A DNA stretch of 64,000 nucleotides from CAWFMO01 sp963817065 (GTDB taxonomy: Bacteria; Actinomycetota; Thermoleophilia; Solirubrobacterales; 70-9): assembly GCA_963817065.1 (NCBI GenBank), contig CAWFMO010000001.1, positions 682,001-746,000 on the forward strand. Reading direction: 5' to 3'. Within the stretch, counting starts at the first letter, position 1. Each line of letters opens with the position of its first letter. The position numbers and the translations under genes were made by a program. The notes beneath the pieces are model-generated. The model worked only from the letters and a program-made list of their open reading frames with translations, ran no database searches and was not told where the DNA came from. This document shows positions 34,665 to 42,410 of this stretch, piece after piece.

Positions 34665-36461
34665 ATGGGGAAGCGGAGCCGGCCGGGCGGGCGAAAGCGC
34701 CAATACGCGCTGCTGCTGGGGGCGGTCAGCGCGGTCGCGGTCGGCGTAGCGCTGCTGCTCTACGCGACAGGGGCGCTGCACGAGCTCGAGCTCGACACGG
34801 TCGACGAGCGGTTCTCGATCCGCGGCGCCGAGGAGCCGCGCGACGACATCGTCCTCGTCGTCATCAACGACGTCACCTTTCAGGAGCTCAACATCCGTTT
34901 CCCGTTCCCGCGCTCGCTGCACGGCAAGGTCGTCGACGCGGTCGCGGAGGGCGACCCGAAGGCGATCGCCTACGACATCGAGTTCCTCGAGCCGACCGTG
35001 CCGCGCGAGGACAACGCGCTGATCGACGCCGTGGCCCGCGCCGGGCCCGGGAAGGTCGTGCTCGCCGACACGCAGCCGAACGAGAGCGGCGAGAGCGGCG
35101 TCTTCGGCGGCGGCGGGGTCCTCGAGCAGATCGGGGCGCGGGCCGGCAACACCCAGCTCGGCGAGGATCCCGACGGCGTCCTGCGCCGGTTGCCGCGCGA
35201 GGTCGGGGGCATGGAGACGTTCCCGATCGCGACCGCGGAGACGGTGAGCGGCGTGGGGATCGACAAGGGCCAGATGGGCGGCGATGAGGCCTGGATCGAC
35301 TTCGCCGGCCCGGCCGGGGTCTACCCGACGGTCTCCTACTCGAAGGTCGTCAGCGGCGAGGTAGACCCCGCGACGTTCGCCGACAAGATCGTCGTCGTCG
35401 GCGGCTCGGACCCGAGCCTCAAGGACATCCTCCCGACCTCGACCACCGACGAGGAGCCGATGTCGGGCCCGGAGGCCGAGGCCAACGGGATCGCGACCGC
35501 GCTCGCGGGCTTTCCGCTCCAGTCGCTGCCGCTCGGGTTGGACCTGGTCTTGATCGTGCTGATGGGGGTCGTCACCCCGCTGGCGAGCTACCGCTTCTCC
35601 CCGCTGCGGGCGCTGGTGATCGGGCTCGGAGTCGGGGCCGCGTACCTGGCGTTCGCCCAGCTCGCTTTCGAAGCGGACACGATCGTCCCAGTCCTCTACC
35701 CGATGCTGGCGCTAGCGATCTCGCTCGTCGGCGCGCTCGCGGTCTACTACGTGCTCGAGGCGGTCGAGCGCCAGCGCGTCCGCGACACATTCGCGCGCTT
35801 CGTCCCCGAGCAGGTCGTCGGCGACGTTCTCGACCGAACCGACGACGACCTGCGCCTCGGGGGACGGAGGCTCGAGGTCACGGTGCTGTTCAGCGACATC
35901 CGAGGCTTCACGACCTTCTCTGAGTCGCGCGAGCCCGAGGACGTGCTCGAGATCCTCAACCGCTACCACGAGGAGATGACCGAGGCGGTCATGGAGCACG
36001 GCGGGACGCTGATCTCGTTCATCGGCGACGGGATCATCGCCGTCTTCGGCGCCCCGATCGAGTCGAGCGACCACGCCGAGCGCGCGGTCGCGTCTGCGCG
36101 GGAGATGATCGCGACCCGGCTACCGCGCTTCAACGAGTGGATGCGCGAGCGCGGCGTCGGCGTCCGCGACGGCCGGGTCGAGCAGTTCCGGATCGGGATC
36201 GGGGTCAACAGCGGCCCGGTGATGGCGGGAAACCTCGGGTCGAGCAAGCGCCTCGACTACACGGTGATCGGCGACACCGTCAACACCGCGGCGCGGCTCG
36301 AGGGGATGACCAAGGGGACCCCGCACGTGTTGTTCATCGCCGACTCGACCCACGAGCTACTCACCGGCGAGGGCGGCTTCGAGTTCGTCGCCGAGATGGA
36401 TGTCCGGGGCCGCGCTGGAGGGATCCGCGTCTGGGCGCCCGGGGAGCCGGGGGCGGGCTAG
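34665..36461 (+). CDS. CHASE2-domain adenylate/guanylate cyclase
   Basis: A 598-residue membrane receptor cyclase from ATG 34665. One N-terminal helix (about 15-33), an extracytoplasmic CHASE2 sensor (about 40-285, 'DDIVLVVINDVTFQEL', 'KAIAYDIEFLEPTVPREDNAL'), three helices (about 290-370) and a class III cyclase domain (about 400-580). Catalytic blocks are 'VLFSDIRGFTTFSE', 'FIGDGIIAVFGAP' and 'VIGDTVNTAARLEG'. The ligand is unknown. The frame stays open far upstream across the lipase gene, but only the part from 34665 is protein-like. It overlaps the next convergent stop by 4 bases. Confidence 0.9.
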   Translation: MGKRSRPGGRKRQYALLLGAVSAVAVGVALLLYATGALHELELDTVDERFSIRGAEEPRDDIVLVVINDVTFQELNIRFPFPRSLHGKVVDAVAEGDPKAIAYDIEFLEPTVPREDNALIDAVARAGPGKVVLADTQPNESGESGVFGGGGVLEQIGARAGNTQLGEDPDGVLRRLPREVGGMETFPIATAETVSGVGIDKGQMGGDEAWIDFAGPAGVYPTVSYSKVVSGEVDPATFADKIVVVGGSDPSLKDILPTSTTDEEPMSGPEAEANGIATALAGFPLQSLPLGLDLVLIVLMGVVTPLASYRFSPLRALVIGLGVGAAYLAFAQLAFEADTIVPVLYPMLALAISLVGALAVYYVLEAVERQRVRDTFARFVPEQVVGDVLDRTDDDLRLGGRRLEVTVLFSDIRGFTTFSESREPEDVLEILNRYHEEMTEAVMEHGGTLISFIGDGIIAVFGAPIESSDHAERAVASAREMIATRLPRFNEWMRERGVGVRDGRVEQFRIGIGVNSGPVMAGNLGSSKRLDYTVIGDTVNTAARLEGMTKGTPHVLFIADSTHELLTGEGGFEFVAEMDVRGRAGGIRVWAPGEPGAG

Positions 36462-37492
36462 CCGCGCTTGGCGAAGTAGCTGTCGCCCGGCGACAGCTCG
36501 ACCGACTTCTTCTTCGCCTTGTCGAAGACCGTGATCCCGATCCCCGACTTGACGTAGAACCGCGTTCCGCGGCAGGTGTCGAGAGTCAGCCACTCGGTGC
36601 CGCGGAGGCTCCCGGTGCCGCCGACGCCTGCGGTCGAGTAGGTGCCCGAGCCGCTGCCCCAGAGCTTGCGCCGGCGCTTGGCGGCCGCGTAGGCGACCGG
36701 GCCGGATGCCGCGTGGGCGCCGGCGCTGTCCGCGCCCCCGCCCGCGCAGGAGAGCCTCTCGTTCAGCTTCGCCGTCGCATGCGCGTTCGCGGTCGCGGGC
36801 TGGAGGATCCTGAACATGCCGTCGTGGAACTGGACCGACTCGTCGGGCGTCTCGCTACCCAATGAGCCGGTCGCCGCGGTCAGCTCCGCGCGGCCGGTGC
36901 GGGTGTCGACGATCGACCCGACGGGAATCGTCGTCACCTCGGTCAGCGGCCTGAAGAAGGTCTCGCCTGGAAGCTTGACGCGCGGGATGCCGCTGACGGG
37001 GGCGGCGACGAGGCGGACGCCGTGCTGGGGCGTCGGCGGCCCCTGCGGCGGCTGCGCCTGAGCGGCCGGGGCGGCCCCGGGCGCGGGCGGCGGCTCAAGC
37101 GCCTCGACGACGGGCCCGACCGGATCCGAGCGTCGGGCGCTGAAGTCGGAGTCCTTGGCGAGGACCCGGATGTAGTGGCCGAGGTCGGACTCGGTCAGCG
37201 TGTAGGCGCGGAACTCCCACCCCTCGGCGAGCGGGATGCTGGTCCAATCGCCGCCGACGCTCTTCTCGCTGGGCACGCAGTCGGAGACGGCGGGGTCGCA
37301 GCGCTGCCACTTGTAGAAGTGCGGGCTGTCGCCGACCGCGCTCGAGGTCAGCGTCTCGCCGACGACCGGCTCGCCACCGATCACGGGCACTTCGCCGGTG
37401 TGCGCCCCGGAGACGGAAGCGATCCCAGCGACGATCACCCCGGCCACTAGAACCGCTCCAACCCTTGCTTTGTACCCCCAAAGCCTGTCCAT
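36458..37492 (-). CDS. Secreted FecR-like/Ig-like protein
   Basis: A 344-residue exported or membrane-anchored protein. ATG 37492 (alternative 37510) gives 'MDRLWGYKARVGAVLVAGVIVAGIASVSG'. The N-terminal half (about 40-130) is an Ig-like module with 'GEPVVGETLTSSAVG...YKWQRCD', as in bacterial surface repeats. After a Pro/Ala/Gln linker, the C-terminal half has 'IPVGSIVDTRTGRAELTAA' and 'TEWLTLDTCRGTRFYVKSGIGITVFD', resembling FecR domains. Envelope sensing or matrix binding are possible; no partner sigma factor is seen. Confidence 0.65.
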   Translation of the reverse strand: MDRLWGYKARVGAVLVAGVIVAGIASVSGAHTGEVPVIGGEPVVGETLTSSAVGDSPHFYKWQRCDPAVSDCVPSEKSVGGDWTSIPLAEGWEFRAYTLTESDLGHYIRVLAKDSDFSARRSDPVGPVVEALEPPPAPGAAPAAQAQPPQGPPTPQHGVRLVAAPVSGIPRVKLPGETFFRPLTEVTTIPVGSIVDTRTGRAELTAATGSLGSETPDESVQFHDGMFRILQPATANAHATAKLNERLSCAGGGADSAGAHAASGPVAYAAAKRRRKLWGSGSGTYSTAGVGGTGSLRGTEWLTLDTCRGTRFYVKSGIGITVFDKAKKKSVELSPGDSYFAKRG

Positions 37493-37580
37493 GACCCGGA
37501 ATTGAAGCAAATCTGACTACCCAAGTATGTGTGGTGGGTCACGCTGCCCGGTACACGACAAAGTCGTTATCAATGGCGTG

Positions 37581-38498
37581 ATGAACGAGCGGTTCAGCGA
37601 GGTCGGGCGCGGGGTGACGCTCTGTTACGAGACCTTCGGCGAGCGCGAAGACCCGCCGATCCTGATGGTCATGGGGCTCGCGACCCAGATGATCGGCTGG
37701 CACGAGGGACTCTGCCGCGAGCTCGCCGGCCGCGGCTTCTTCGTCGTCCGCTTCGACAACCGCGACATCGGCCGCTCGACCCATTTCGACTTCCGCCCGC
37801 CGACGCTCCGAAACCTCGTGACGCGGCGCTTCGCTCCCGAGCAGTACGACCTCGCCGACATGGCCGAGGACACGCTCCGGTTGATGCGGGAGCTGGAGAT
37901 CGCCCCCGCCCACGTGGTCGGGGCCTCGATGGGCGGGATGATCTCCCAGACGCTCGCCGCCCGCCACCCCGAGGTCGTGCGCTCGCTGGTCTCGGTGATG
38001 TCGAACACCGGCAGCCGCCGCAGCGGCCAGCCGCACCCCTCGGTCTACCGCCTCTTCCTGCGCGCCCATCCCGCCGATCCCGAAGCGGCGCTCGAGCAGA
38101 GCGTCGCCCTCTTCCGGCTGATCGGCTCGCCGCCGCCGAATCAGGATCTCGACCAGATCCGCGAGCTGGCGCGCCAGAGCATGGAGCGCGATCGCAGCCG
38201 CGCGAGCGCCGGGCGCCAGCTCGGGGCGCTGCTCAAGTCGGGAGACCGGACGCGAGAGCTGCGCACGATCGAGGCGCCGACCCTCGTCATCCACGGGACC
38301 GAGGACAAGCTGATCAGCGCCTCGGGCGGCAAGGCGACGGCGCGCGCGATCCCGGGCTCGAAGCTGATGATGCTCGAGGGCATGGGCCATGACCTGCCGC
38401 GCGCCTACTGGCAGCGGCTTCTGGACGCGATCGAAGACCACGTCCGCGCGGCCGATCGCGAGGTCAGCCCGGCGGCGGCGCCAGGATCCGCCGGATGA
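37581..38498 (+). CDS. Alpha/beta hydrolase
   Basis: A 305-residue soluble alpha/beta hydrolase. 'GEREDPPILMVMGLATQMIGWHEGLCRELAGRGFFVVRFDNRDIGRS' is the characteristic N-terminal stretch with the oxyanion region. The nucleophile elbow is GASMGG ('HVVGASMGGMISQTLAARHPE'), the acid probably Asp in 'VIHGTEDKLIS' and the His in 'GMGHDLP'. It is close to aclacinomycin-methylesterase/haloalkane-type hydrolases found in many actinobacteria; substrate unknown. A 13-bp inverted repeat (ACGAC-AAA-GTCGT, 37555-37567) precedes the start. The 3' end overlaps the convergent protease gene by 35 bases. Confidence 0.87.
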   Translation: MNERFSEVGRGVTLCYETFGEREDPPILMVMGLATQMIGWHEGLCRELAGRGFFVVRFDNRDIGRSTHFDFRPPTLRNLVTRRFAPEQYDLADMAEDTLRLMRELEIAPAHVVGASMGGMISQTLAARHPEVVRSLVSVMSNTGSRRSGQPHPSVYRLFLRAHPADPEAALEQSVALFRLIGSPPPNQDLDQIRELARQSMERDRSRASAGRQLGALLKSGDRTRELRTIEAPTLVIHGTEDKLISASGGKATARAIPGSKLMMLEGMGHDLPRAYWQRLLDAIEDHVRAADREVSPAAAPGSAG

Positions 38499-39282
38499 AG
38501 CGCAGCCCGGCCGAGACCCGCGCGTAGACCGAGGGCGCGCCGGAATACCCGCAGGCGACGTAGCCGGCCCCGGCGGCGAACGAGGTGACGCCGACGAGCC
38601 GCGGCCCGTCGGGCGTCGGGGCGACGAGCGGCCCGCCGCTGTCGCCGAAGCAGGTCGTGCTGTTGATCGGCTTGCGCCCGAGCCGATCGCCGAGCGAGCA
38701 GATCATCGAGCGGGCGTGGAAGGCGCGGCCGTAGGCCCGCCGGCAGCGCTTGTTCTCGCGCACGTTCTCGATCGTCGAGATCAGCCGGCCGTAGACGCCG
38801 GGCGAGATCGCGAGCGGCTTGGTGTCGCCGTATCCGGCGGTGTAGAGAAAGCTGCCCGGCCGCGTCGCGGCGGCGCTCTCGGCGCGGCTCGGGAGCGCGA
38901 TCGGCGGCGCCGTGGTCGGCGCCTTGAGCGCGAGGACCGCGAGGTCGTGGCGCTGGTTGCGGCGGTAGCTGGGAAAGCGGTGGACCGCGGTCACCTCGCG
39001 AACCTCGCCGGTCCAGCCCGCCCGCACGCGGACGCGGTTGGCGACCACGTTGAGCTTCTCCTCGCCCCGGGCCCGGGCGCAGTGGGCGGCGGTCAGGACG
39101 TGGAAGGGGGAGATCACCGAGCCCGTGCAGAGCAGCTGCTTCTTGTGGCGCAGCGCGACCGTGAAACCCCACTGATCGAGGTTCGCCCGCGACCCCCCGA
39201 CGACCGCCGACGATGGGGCGGGCAGCGCCAGCGCGACCGCCGCCGCCAGCCACAACCCTGTCCGTGCCGCGGATCCCCTCAT
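38464..39282 (-). CDS. Secreted trypsin-like serine protease (S1)
   Basis: A 272-residue exported protease. ATG 39282 yields the signal peptide 'RGSAARTGLWLAAAVALALPAPSSA', directly followed by 'VVGGSRA', an activation-like N-terminus. The catalytic triad is visible: His in 'VLTAAHC', Asp in 'HDLAVLAL' and Ser in 'CFGDSGGP'. Two Cys pairs fit S1 disulfides. No C-terminal basic tail is present. It is a paralogue of the protease at 44344-45186, sharing 'TGSVI', 'VIANR/VVANR', 'PTTAPP' and 'CFGDSGGP'. The native target is unknown. Confidence 0.92.
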   Translation of the reverse strand: MRGSAARTGLWLAAAVALALPAPSSAVVGGSRANLDQWGFTVALRHKKQLLCTGSVISPFHVLTAAHCARARGEEKLNVVANRVRVRAGWTGEVREVTAVHRFPSYRRNQRHDLAVLALKAPTTAPPIALPSRAESAAATRPGSFLYTAGYGDTKPLAISPGVYGRLISTIENVRENKRCRRAYGRAFHARSMICSLGDRLGRKPINSTTCFGDSGGPLVAPTPDGPRLVGVTSFAAGAGYVACGYSGAPSVYARVSAGLRFIRRILAPPPG

Positions 39283-39306
39283 GCCCGGGATCTTGGCAGC
39301 ATGGGT

Positions 39307-39336
39307 GTGGTACGAAAGTGATAGTCTGCGTACCAC
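39307..39336. promoter_or_regulatory. Operator candidate upstream of MpaB-like gene
   Basis: Perfect 8-bp arms GTGGTACG and CGTACCAC separated by 14 bases, between the divergent protease gene and the MpaB-like gene. The third gene in this direction is a TetR regulator (40293), the likely binder. Confidence 0.5.
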
Positions 39337-39382
39337 TATTCCCACCGCCGAGGAGACAAGCCCAATCACCTCGAAGGGCGTC

Positions 39383-40288
39383 ATGCCGAGCCTCGAGGAG
39401 GCCCGCGAGCTGGTCCCGCCCGAGGACGGGATCACCTGGCGGCTCGCCGGCGACGCGCGAATCCTCGGCAGCGCCGGCTACGCGCTGCTGCTCCAGGTCA
39501 CCCACCCGGTCGTCGGCGCCGGGGTCAGCGAGCACTCGAACTTCCGCGCCGACCCCTGGGGCCGGCTGCTGCGCACCCTCGACTACACCTCGTCGACGGT
39601 CTACGGGGGACCGCGTCTGGCGCTCGAGATCGGGACCCGGGTACGCGAGATGCACAAACAGATCAAGGGGGTGCTGCCGAACGGCGAGCGCTACCACGCG
39701 CTCGAGCCCAAGGCCTACGCCTGGGTCCACGCGACGCTCGGCGAGGCGATCGTCCGCGGCCACGAGAACTTCGGCTCGCCGCTGAGCGAAGCGGAGCTCG
39801 AGGAGTTCTGGACCGAGTGGCGCCCGATCGGGCGCCTGGTCGGCGTCCGCGAGCGCGACCTGCCCGAGACCTGGGCCGAGTTCGTGCCCTACTTCGAGCG
39901 CACCGTCGACGAGGTCCTCGAGTCCACCGACGCGGCGCACGAGGTGCTCGAGTCGCTCCAGGAGCCGACCCCGCCGCCGATCCCCTGGATGCGCGAGCCG
40001 ATGTGGCGCGCGATCAGCTGGCCGAGCACCAAGGCGGGGACGATCGGGACCGTCGGGATGCTGCCGCCGGTGCTGCGCCGGCGGCTCGGGATCGGGTGGA
40101 CCGAGCGCGACCAGCGGACCTTCGAGCGGCTGGGCGCGATCTCGCGCCGGACGCGCCCGCTGATGCCGAAGACGATGCGCTGCTTCGGCCCCAGCTACCT
40201 GAAGTGGCGCCGCGAGGCGATCGCCCGCGGCGACGTCGCCTCGGGGTCGGGCGGGCCGACCAAGAAGCCCGCCCCCGCGGCCGCCTGA
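39383..40288 (+). CDS. MpaB-like oxygenase (DUF2236)
   Basis: A 301-residue haem-binding-type oxygenase family protein (MpaB/latex-clearing-protein-like, DUF2236). The N-terminus 'LEEARELVPPEDGITWRLAGDARILGSAGYALLLQVTHPVVGAGVSEHS' is diagnostic, and a second block is 'YAWVHATLGEAIVRGHENFG' with the conserved His. ATG 39383 matches the usual family start; the frame is open further upstream. Members act on polyisoprenoids or other lipids. It is followed after 4 bases by a TetR gene and then an enoyl-CoA hydratase, and preceded by a palindromic operator, indicating an autoregulated lipid-related operon. Confidence 0.85.
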   Translation: MPSLEEARELVPPEDGITWRLAGDARILGSAGYALLLQVTHPVVGAGVSEHSNFRADPWGRLLRTLDYTSSTVYGGPRLALEIGTRVREMHKQIKGVLPNGERYHALEPKAYAWVHATLGEAIVRGHENFGSPLSEAELEEFWTEWRPIGRLVGVRERDLPETWAEFVPYFERTVDEVLESTDAAHEVLESLQEPTPPPIPWMREPMWRAISWPSTKAGTIGTVGMLPPVLRRRLGIGWTERDQRTFERLGAISRRTRPLMPKTMRCFGPSYLKWRREAIARGDVASGSGGPTKKPAPAAA

Positions 40289-40292
40289 GGCG

Positions 40293-40922
40293 ATGGCGGA
40301 GACGACGCTCCTCGAGCGCTTCCTCGACCCCGAGGTCGAGCCGCCCTCCGACCAGGCTTCCGAGCGGGTGCTCGACGCGGCGCTCGAGCTCGGCGCCGCC
40401 TCGGGGATCCGCAATCTGACGATGGACGACGTCGCCGAGCGGGCCGGGGTCGGGCGGATGACGGTCTACCGGCGCTTCGGCAGCCGCGAGCAGCTCGTCG
40501 AGGCGCTGACGACGCGCGAGGTCAGGCGCTGCCTCGCCGAGCTCGACGCGGCGGTCGATCCCGAGGCGGAGGTGCCCGACCAGATCGCCCAGGGGTTCGT
40601 CGCCAGCCTCAGGATCTCCCGCCGCCACCCGCTGCTCGAGCGGTTCGCGCGGCTCGAGCCCGAGCTCGCGCTCGCCGCGATCAACGCCGACGGCGCCGCG
40701 GTGTTCACGATGGCGCGCGCGTTCACCGCCGAGCGGCTCAAGCGCGCGAAGCGGGAGGGGAGGATCGAGGACGTCGACCCGGTCGCGGCCGCCGAGATCC
40801 TCGTGCGGCTCGGGCTCAGCTTTGTGTTGATCCGCGAGAGCGAGCTGCCGCTCTCCGACGACGAGCGCGCCGCCGAGCTCGCGCGGTCGCTGATCGCACC
40901 GATCCTCGGCGGCTCCGTCTAG
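40293..40922 (+). CDS. TetR-family regulator
   Basis: A 209-residue regulator. 'ASERVLDAALELGAASGIRNLTMDDVAERAGVGRMTVYRRFGSREQLVEALTTRE' is the DNA-binding domain; the rest is the helical ligand domain. It sits between the MpaB-like oxygenase and an enoyl-CoA hydratase on the same strand, so autoregulation through the inverted repeat at 39307-39336 is likely. The N-terminal 20 residues before the HTH are acidic and unusual for the family, though not unique. Confidence 0.9.
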   Translation: MAETTLLERFLDPEVEPPSDQASERVLDAALELGAASGIRNLTMDDVAERAGVGRMTVYRRFGSREQLVEALTTREVRRCLAELDAAVDPEAEVPDQIAQGFVASLRISRRHPLLERFARLEPELALAAINADGAAVFTMARAFTAERLKRAKREGRIEDVDPVAAAEILVRLGLSFVLIRESELPLSDDERAAELARSLIAPILGGSV

Positions 40923-40931
40923 GCTGGGTAT

Positions 40932-41693
40932 ATGGACCCGCGGCATTCCGAGCGCGTAACGCTCGAGACCACAGACGGCGTCGCCGACGTCCGGCTCGTC
41001 CGCGCCGACAAGCACAACGCCCTCGACAGCGAGATGTTCGAGGCGATCCACGCCGCGATCGACGAGCTCGAAGCGGCGGACGGGCTGCGGGTCGCGGTGC
41101 TCTCGGGGGAGGGGCCGAGCTTCTGCTCGGGCCTCGACTTCGGCGGGTTCCTGAACGAGGACGCCGACCCCGACGCGATCTTCGGGCGACGCGAGGGCGA
41201 GGTCGGAAACTACGTCCAGCGGCTCTCCTACGGATGGGCGGAGCTCGACGTCCCGGTGATCGCGGCGCTGCACGGCGCCTGCTTCGGCGGCGGGCTGCAG
41301 ATCGCGCTCGGCGCCGACATCCGGATCGCGGCGCCGGACACCAAGCTCTCGGTGATGGAGATGAAGTACGGGCTGATCCCCGACATGGGGATCACCGCGG
41401 CGATCCGCGACCTGGTGCGGGTCGACGTCGCGCGCGAGCTCACCTACACGGCCCGGATCGTCGAGGCCGCCGAGGCGCTCGAGCTCGGGCTCTTGACCCG
41501 GATCGCCGACGACCCGGTCGCGGAGGCCCGCGAGCTCGCGGGGGAGATCGGCTCGAAGTCGCCCGACGCGATCCGCTCGGCTAAGCGGCTCTGGCGCGAG
41601 GCGCCGCGGGGATCGGTCGCCGACGGGTTGACGCTCGAGGCCGAGCTCCAGCGGAAGCTGCTCGAATCGCTGCGCGAGGCGGCGCCGGGCTAG
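40932..41693 (+). CDS. Enoyl-CoA hydratase/isomerase family protein
   Basis: A 253-residue crotonase-fold protein. 'VRLVRADKHNALDSEMFEAIHAAIDEL' and 'AVLSGEGPSFCSGLDFGGF' form the CoA-binding and oxyanion regions; 'VIAALHGACFGGGLQIALGADIRIAAPDTKLSVMEMKYGLIPDMG' is the central block. In this last block the position of the canonical second catalytic Glu is occupied within 'MKYGLIPD', so the reaction may be isomerase-like and not simple hydration. It could serve the beta-oxidation genes at 17-19 kb. It converges with a TetR gene with a 4-base overlap. Confidence 0.88.
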   Translation: MDPRHSERVTLETTDGVADVRLVRADKHNALDSEMFEAIHAAIDELEAADGLRVAVLSGEGPSFCSGLDFGGFLNEDADPDAIFGRREGEVGNYVQRLSYGWAELDVPVIAALHGACFGGGLQIALGADIRIAAPDTKLSVMEMKYGLIPDMGITAAIRDLVRVDVARELTYTARIVEAAEALELGLLTRIADDPVAEARELAGEIGSKSPDAIRSAKRLWREAPRGSVADGLTLEAELQRKLLESLREAAPG

Positions 41694-42301
41694 ACCGGCG
41701 TGCGCAACCCGGCGAGGATGATCTCGAGGTAGCGCTCCCAACTCATCGACTTGCCGCCGTGCGGCGCCCTCGTCGCGCGCCCGAGGCCGCAGATCAGCGC
41801 CGGGATCTCGATCGCGTCGAAGTCGGGTCGCAGCTCGCCCGCGTCCTGCGCCCGGCGGACGAGCGGGTCCATCACCGAGAGCATCCCGACCTCCTGGGCC
41901 GCGGATCCCATCAGGTCGGGGCGCGAGTCCATGAGCTCGGAGAGCGAGCGGTCGGCGGCCATGACCGCGGCCGAATAGCGCATGAAGCTCTCGAATCCGG
42001 CCCAGGGATCGTCGTTATCGAGGGCTTCGCGCGCCGCGGCCTCGAGCCCGGCGAAGCGCTCTTCGATCAACGCCTCGATCAGCTGCTCCTTGCCCGGGAA
42101 CCGGCGGCAGACGGTTCCGACGCCGACCCCGGCGTCGCGCGCGATGTCCTCGATCCGCGCCGCGCCGCCCTCCTCGGCGAAGCGCACGCGCGCCGCGATC
42201 AGGACGGCTTCGCGGTTGCGCTCGGCGTCGGCGCGAAGCGGCCGCTCGGGGGTTGCCCCTGGTTTGGGGGATTGTCTTTTGGTCTTTGCGGCTGTAGCCA
42301 T
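41690..42301 (-). CDS. TetR-family regulator of the adjacent efflux gene
   Basis: A 203-residue regulator. 'RNREAVLIAARVRFAEEGGAARIEDIARDAGVGVGTVCRRFPGKEQLIEALIEERF' is the DNA-binding domain, with a Cys in the recognition helix where Tyr is usual. It is divergent from a 14-helix MFS exporter, with two near-identical palindromes between the starts, a classic local repressor arrangement. The C-terminal domain ends 'SWERYLEIILAGLR', like the SBP/KstR-unrelated AcrR branch. Confidence 0.9.
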   Translation of the reverse strand: MATAAKTKRQSPKPGATPERPLRADAERNREAVLIAARVRFAEEGGAARIEDIARDAGVGVGTVCRRFPGKEQLIEALIEERFAGLEAAAREALDNDDPWAGFESFMRYSAAVMAADRSLSELMDSRPDLMGSAAQEVGMLSVMDPLVRRAQDAGELRPDFDAIEIPALICGLGRATRAPHGGKSMSWERYLEIILAGLRTPV

Positions 42302-42322
42302 AGGTACTGGCGGGAAAGCAAA

Positions 42323-42369
42323 CGGAATCGGGATTCCGTATAGTAGCCCAAACCGGAAGGTCGATTCCG
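42323..42369. promoter_or_regulatory. Paired operators between tetR and MFS exporter
   Basis: Two 16-bp palindromes, CGGAATCGGGATTCCG (42323-42338) and CGGAAGGTCGATTCCG (42354-42369), share half-sites CGGAA/TTCCG and are spaced 31 bases apart. A TATAGT -10-like hexamer (42339-42344) lies between them. The arrangement suits cooperative TetR repression of both divergent genes. Confidence 0.7.
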
Positions 42370-42410
42370 ATTATCGCACGGACGCAAGCCAGCCACAAGG
42401 AGACCCCCAG

